A stretch of DNA of 61,444 nucleotides, taken from positions 16,129 to 77,572 of the forward strand of contig HF993645.1 in the NCBI GenBank assembly GCA_000433915.1, in the 5' to 3' direction. This stretch comes from Clostridium sp. CAG:793 (GTDB lineage Bacteria; Bacillota; Clostridia; TANB77; CAG-508). Under the pieces are notes generated by a model. It ran no database searches. It had not been told where the DNA came from and saw only the letters and a list, made by a program, of their open reading frames with translations. Made by a program: the position numbers and the translations under genes. Positions 61,119 to 61,444 of this stretch are shown in pieces. The first letter of the stretch is position 1; every line of letters begins with the position of its first letter.

Positions 61119-61444
61119 AATATATACGTCTATTATAATTTTTCTTCCTTGTAGCTTTCTTAGACTTCTTACTAAAAATAGTAACAAGAAATAATAGCAA
61201 AGCAAAAGTACAAAGAAGTATAAGAATAAAATTAAGATAGCTTGCAGAATACACATCATGTGTAGCTATTAAATCAGAATTATATGTAATACCATCAAGA
61301 GTATACGAAATAGTTCCAACAACTTCACCTGAGCTAATAGGAGCTGAAGACTTGGTAATGCTAATTTCAGGAGTAACATCAATAGCTTCACCAGAATGAA
61401 CCAAAGCTCTAATATCAGATGAGGCAGTTAAATCAAGAGATTTA
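61117..61444 (-). CDS. D-Ala-D-Ala carboxypeptidase (DacF/PBP5-like), 3' end only
   Basis: Only the last 108 or so residues are in the window, and the frame runs past the edge. It contains the end of a PBP5 C-terminal beta domain (APISSGEVVGTISYTLDGI, then LIATHDVYSA), a C-terminal membrane helix (FILILLCTFALLLFLVTIF) and a strongly basic cytosolic tail. Such an anchor plus beta domain is typical of class C penicillin-binding proteins that trim wall pentapeptides. The catalytic part is not visible, so the call rests on this tail. Confidence 0.65.
   Translation of the reverse strand, partial: KSLDLTASSDIRALVHSGEAIDVTPEISITKSSAPISSGEVVGTISYTLDGITYNSDLIATHDVYSASYLNFILILLCTFALLLFLVTIFSKKSKKATRKKNYNRRIY

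Overview
The window is a low-GC, A/T-rich Firmicutes chromosome segment, most likely from an uncultured gut member of the Clostridia. This is inferred from very AT-rich codon use, AGGAGG-type ribosome sites, a YtaF-like sporulation membrane protein, two VanW/G5 proteins, an LCP-CvpA-DUF5711 envelope cluster, and a stand-alone NRPS with the C-A-T-C-A-T-R layout known from gut Clostridia. Six tRNA genes are visible: Glu-UUC (cut by the window edge), Lys-UUU, Lys-CUU, Arg-ACG, Pro-UGG and Arg-UCU.

Layout. 1-6.7 kb: two tRNAs, a starch-binding-like protein, an S24-type regulator lacking its catalytic dyad, VanW protein 1, YtaF, a Ca2+-type P-ATPase and tRNA-Lys-CUU. 6.8-12.4 kb: an NMT1/SsuA-type ABC importer operon, a DUF2974 lipase-like protein and an ABC-F ATPase with one degenerate ATP site. 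12.4-22.9 kb: on the minus strand, a 2426-residue NRPS ending in a reductase domain, followed by a 7TM histidine kinase and a REC-HD-GYP response regulator. 23-36.4 kb: a 91-aa orphan protein, tRNA-Arg, a pentapeptide-repeat protein, small membrane proteins, a UPF0104 flippase-like protein, a MacB-type ABC exporter with a long coiled coil, DUF4358, an MBOAT acetyltransferase broken by a frameshift with its DHHW/AlgJ-like partner, an M14 peptidase and an ATP-grasp enzyme.

36.5-48.5 kb is foreign DNA stacked at the 3' end of tRNA-Pro. An apparently complete integrative mobilizable element (about 9.9 kb, flanked by 17-bp direct repeats) carries a tyrosine integrase, an excisionase-like HTH protein, a MobV relaxase with a recognisable oriT nick site, a RepA_N initiator and cargo: a zinc-ribbon protein, an AlbA_2/ATPase regulator, a P-loop kinase and an ABC exporter. 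To its left are remnants of an older related element (a rep fragment, the matching end hairpin, a truncated Fic gene, a CYTH-like gene and an IS3 fragment). There is no type IV secretion machinery, so transfer would need a helper.

48.6-61.4 kb returns to backbone: an RdgB/HAM1 homologue with its active site rewritten, a sugar-associated ATP-grasp protein, tRNA-Arg, VanW protein 2, an M18 aminopeptidase, a 28-aa membrane peptide, a GldA/F/G-like ABC operon, DUF5711, CvpA, an LCP ligase and the 3' end of a D-Ala-D-Ala carboxypeptidase.

The best candidate for an undescribed system is the NRPS/7TM kinase/HD-GYP neighbourhood: a predicted dipeptide-aldehyde (or pyrazinone) synthetase beside a membrane sensor whose partner would degrade cyclic di-GMP. 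The link between the two parts is inference from position and strand only. A second window-wide signal is strand-dependent codon use: plus-strand backbone genes end codons in A and minus-strand ones in T, and the plus-strand genes of the mobile element break this rule.
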